Origin: Aquifex aeolicus
GTDB lineage: Bacteria > Aquificota > Aquificia > Aquificales > Aquificaceae
Direction: 5' to 3'
DNA: 7,819 nt
Assembly (NCBI GenBank): GCA_011375045.1
Contig: DRNB01000292.1
Location: 1-7,819, forward strand
The first letter of the stretch is position 1; the number at the start of each line of letters is the position of its first letter. The notes under the pieces were generated by a model. It was not told the DNA's origin and made no database searches. It saw only the letters and a program-made list of their open reading frames with translations. The translations under genes were made by a program, and so were the position numbers. Shown here piece after piece: positions 6,037-7,819 of this stretch.

Positions 6037-7809
6037 TCAGAGCTCCCTGTTCAACCCCTCCATGTAAATCCGCTCCATTATCTTCCTCGCTATCGGAGCT
6101 GCCACCTTCCCCCCTGAATCTCCGTGCTCCACAAGGACACCTATGATAAACAGAGGATCCCGGTAGGGTGCAAAGCCCACGAACCACGCGTGATCCCTTC
6201 GCCTCCAAGGCAGTTTTTTCCTTTTCCTTCTTCCCCTCCTTATGAAGGCGATCTGGGCGGTTCCTGTCTTGCCGGCTATGTCCACGATGGTCGACAGGGC
6301 TTTTGTACCGGTTCCCCTGCGTACCACCTCCCTCAGCCCCCTTCTGATTACAGCGAAGTGCTCCTGCCTTCCCCTGACCACCTTCCAGACCTTCCTCCTG
6401 TTTTTCCAGACGGTTCTGCCCGAGGGATCCTTTATCTCCCTCACGAGCGTGGGCTTGTAAATGACACCGTTGTTCACGACCCCCATCATCATGAGAACCT
6501 GCTCCATGAGGGTGGAGAGCATAAAGCCCTGACCTATGCTCAGATTCACGGTGTCCCCGTCGTACCACGACTCACCGAAGCGTCGCCTCTTCCACTCGGG
6601 TGTGGGCAGGAAGCCCTTTCTGACGGGAATTTCGAGGGGTATATTCTCCCCGTATCCGAACTTCCGGGCGTATCTGATTATGGTGGAGGGTCCCAGATCG
6701 TAACCGTAGGTGTAGTAGTAAACGTCGCAGGAATCCTGAAGAGCTCTGATCATGTTAACGGAACCGTGTCCGTAGGTGTTCCAGCAGTAAAACCTCCGGT
6801 TCCCCAGATAGTAGCTTCCCGTGCACAGAACCCTGTCCCACGGCGAAGCCGTCTTTGTTTCCAGAATGGCGTAGGAAACGGGAACCTTCAGCACGGAGGC
6901 GGGGGGGTACCTCCCGCTCGTGGCTCTGTTGAACATGGGTTTGAGCTTGTTCCTGCTTACCTTCCTCCAGTCCCTGTAAACCGTGTTGGGATCGAAACCC
7001 GGAAAGCTCGCCAGCGCAAGGATCTCTCCCGTTTTGGCGCTCATCAGGATAACCGCTCCGGCGGGCTGTCCTGACTCCCTGAAGACGTCCTCCACTATCC
7101 TCTGCATCCTGAGATCCACCGTCAGGACAAGGCTCTTCCCCTTCACAGGTTCCTTCCTGCTCAGGGTTCTGACCACCTTCCCGACCGCGTTTATCATCAC
7201 CTCTTCCCTGCCCAGCTCACCTAAGAGCACCTTGTCCATGCTCCTCTCTATCCCCAGCTTGCCCACAAAACTCCGGGACGCTATCCTGCTACCCAGCTTC
7301 CTGAGCTCTTTTTTGGAGGGATACCCCACGTAGCCTATGACGTGGCAGAGCCTCTCCCGGTGGGGGTAAACCCTCTTGGGTACCACCTCGACGAAAACGC
7401 CGGGTAGCCTGTATCTGTTGGTGTAGTAAAGGGCGAGCTCTTCCTGGGTGAGGTTTTCCTTCAGGCGCAGGGGTTCTGCGGTTTCCCTGACCTCCTTCAG
7501 AGCTTCCGCGAGATCTATCCCGAAGATCTTCTTGAGGTTTCCTCTGAGCTTTTTGGTCTCCTCCTCGCTGAGGCGTTGATGATCCAGACTGAGCACGTAT
7601 CTCGGAATGTCGTAGGCGAGCTTCTCCCCGTTTCTGTCGTATATGTCCCCCCGGGGCGGGTAGAGATTTCTGACCCGAAGGTAGTTTTTTCTCGAAAGCT
7701 CCCTGTAACGTTCCCCCCGAATTACCTGAATCTGAAAGAGCCTCGATACTATGAGGAGGAAAACACCCACAAGGGCGCTCAGCAGGAACAGAAACTTACG
7801 ACGGCTCAT
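6037..7809 (-). CDS. mrdA: Penicillin-binding protein 2, peptidoglycan D,D-transpeptidase
   Basis: A 590-residue class B penicillin-binding protein that should cross-link peptidoglycan during cell elongation, working with the RodA glycosyltransferase and MreBCD. Residues 1-5 are basic, about 6-22 form one membrane anchor, and the rest faces the periplasm. The pedestal/dimerization domain begins with NLYPPRGDIYDRNG (48-61) and includes VYPHRERLCHVIGYVG (147-162) and GKLGIERSMDKVL (183-195). The transpeptidase domain carries the three active-site motifs: SxxK at 305-308 (Ser305 nucleophile, in YPPASVLK), SxD at 360-362 (SCD) and KTG at 514-516 (AGKTGTAQ). The residue before the nucleophile is Ala where many homologues have Gly. 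A very basic loop follows the KTG strand (524-538). An in-frame TGA (7818-7816) just upstream fixes the ATG at 7809 as the earliest start. Length and motifs fit PBP2 better than PBP3/FtsI. Partners mreC, mreD or rodA are not in view. Confidence 0.92.
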   Translation of the reverse strand: MSRRKFLFLLSALVGVFLLIVSRLFQIQVIRGERYRELSRKNYLRVRNLYPPRGDIYDRNGEKLAYDIPRYVLSLDHQRLSEEETKKLRGNLKKIFGIDLAEALKEVRETAEPLRLKENLTQEELALYYTNRYRLPGVFVEVVPKRVYPHRERLCHVIGYVGYPSKKELRKLGSRIASRSFVGKLGIERSMDKVLLGELGREEVMINAVGKVVRTLSRKEPVKGKSLVLTVDLRMQRIVEDVFRESGQPAGAVILMSAKTGEILALASFPGFDPNTVYRDWRKVSRNKLKPMFNRATSGRYPPASVLKVPVSYAILETKTASPWDRVLCTGSYYLGNRRFYCWNTYGHGSVNMIRALQDSCDVYYYTYGYDLGPSTIIRYARKFGYGENIPLEIPVRKGFLPTPEWKRRRFGESWYDGDTVNLSIGQGFMLSTLMEQVLMMMGVVNNGVIYKPTLVREIKDPSGRTVWKNRRKVWKVVRGRQEHFAVIRRGLREVVRRGTGTKALSTIVDIAGKTGTAQIAFIRRGRRKRKKLPWRRRDHAWFVGFAPYRDPLFIIGVLVEHGDSGGKVAAPIARKIMERIYMEGLNREL

Positions 7810-7817
7810 TCCTTCTC
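7810..7817 (-). promoter_or_regulatory. Ribosome binding site of mrdA, directly abutting the ATG
   Basis: Read on the minus strand, GAGAAGGA runs straight into the ATG at 7809 with no spacer. The sequence is a good Shine-Dalgarno match, but the usual spacing is 5-9 nt. The in-frame TGA overlapping its start may be the end of an upstream gene outside the window. Confidence 0.4.
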
Positions 7818-7819
7818 AG

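Noticed and set aside
6196..6240. Pyrimidine-rich run (C/T tract) on the plus strand resembling a low-complexity repeat
   Set aside because: It is simply the complement of the Arg/Lys codons of the basic PBP2 loop, not a separate repeat element.
5711..6568. Long minus-strand open frame of 285 codons opposite mqnD and in another frame of mrdA
   Set aside because: It spans the 3' ends of two strongly supported genes, its translation is rich in His, Gly and Ser with no recognisable domain, and it fits the shadow frames expected in GC-rich coding DNA.
6124..7074. Plus-strand open frame of 316 codons antisense to mrdA
   Set aside because: It lies wholly opposite the PBP2 transpeptidase domain, has low-complexity Pro/His/Gly content, and no motif or ribosome site supports it.

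Overview
This window is densely packed chromosomal DNA from a GC-rich, probably thermophilic bacterium. Arginine codons are mostly AGG/AGA, and the proteins are rich in Arg, Lys, Glu and Leu with short loops. A one-piece phosphatidylglycerophosphatase A, a futalosine-pathway menaquinone enzyme and the gene packing would fit Aquificota (perhaps the Desulfurobacteriaceae) or a similar deep-branching thermophile. That placement is inference from protein style only. No marker gene here proves it.

Layout: six genes lie on the plus strand (1-6031) and one large gene lies on the minus strand (6037-7809). In order on plus: a 5'-truncated multidomain AAA+ ATPase (beta-propeller, coiled coil, dynein/MoxR-type P-loop domain); a TrmH/SpoU-family RlmB-like 23S rRNA 2'-O-methyltransferase; a DEDDh 3'-5' exonuclease of the DnaQ fold; an NDUFA9-like atypical short-chain dehydrogenase/epimerase; phosphatidylglycerophosphatase A (pgpA); and 1,4-dihydroxy-6-naphthoate synthase (mqnD). 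Facing them on minus is the peptidoglycan transpeptidase PBP2 (mrdA), complete from its start at 7809 to its stop at 6037.

Almost every base is coding. The gaps between genes are 17, 19, 4 and 5 nt, and two junctions overlap by 1 or 4 nt, so no stretch over 300 bases lacks a gene. The plus-strand genes look like one directional, partly translation-coupled run of housekeeping functions: RNA modification, nucleic-acid trimming, redox or quinone metabolism, and phospholipid synthesis. I see no tRNA, rRNA, CRISPR array, insertion sequence, phage gene or convincing terminator.

The most unusual items are the architecture and P-loop of the first protein (GKN instead of GKT/S), and an 11-base AT-rich motif, GATTATCATAT. 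That motif sits exactly 6 nt before the start codon in both of the longer intergenic gaps, which suggests -10 promoter elements driving leaderless or near-leaderless transcripts. I found no clear evidence of a wholly new multi-gene system.
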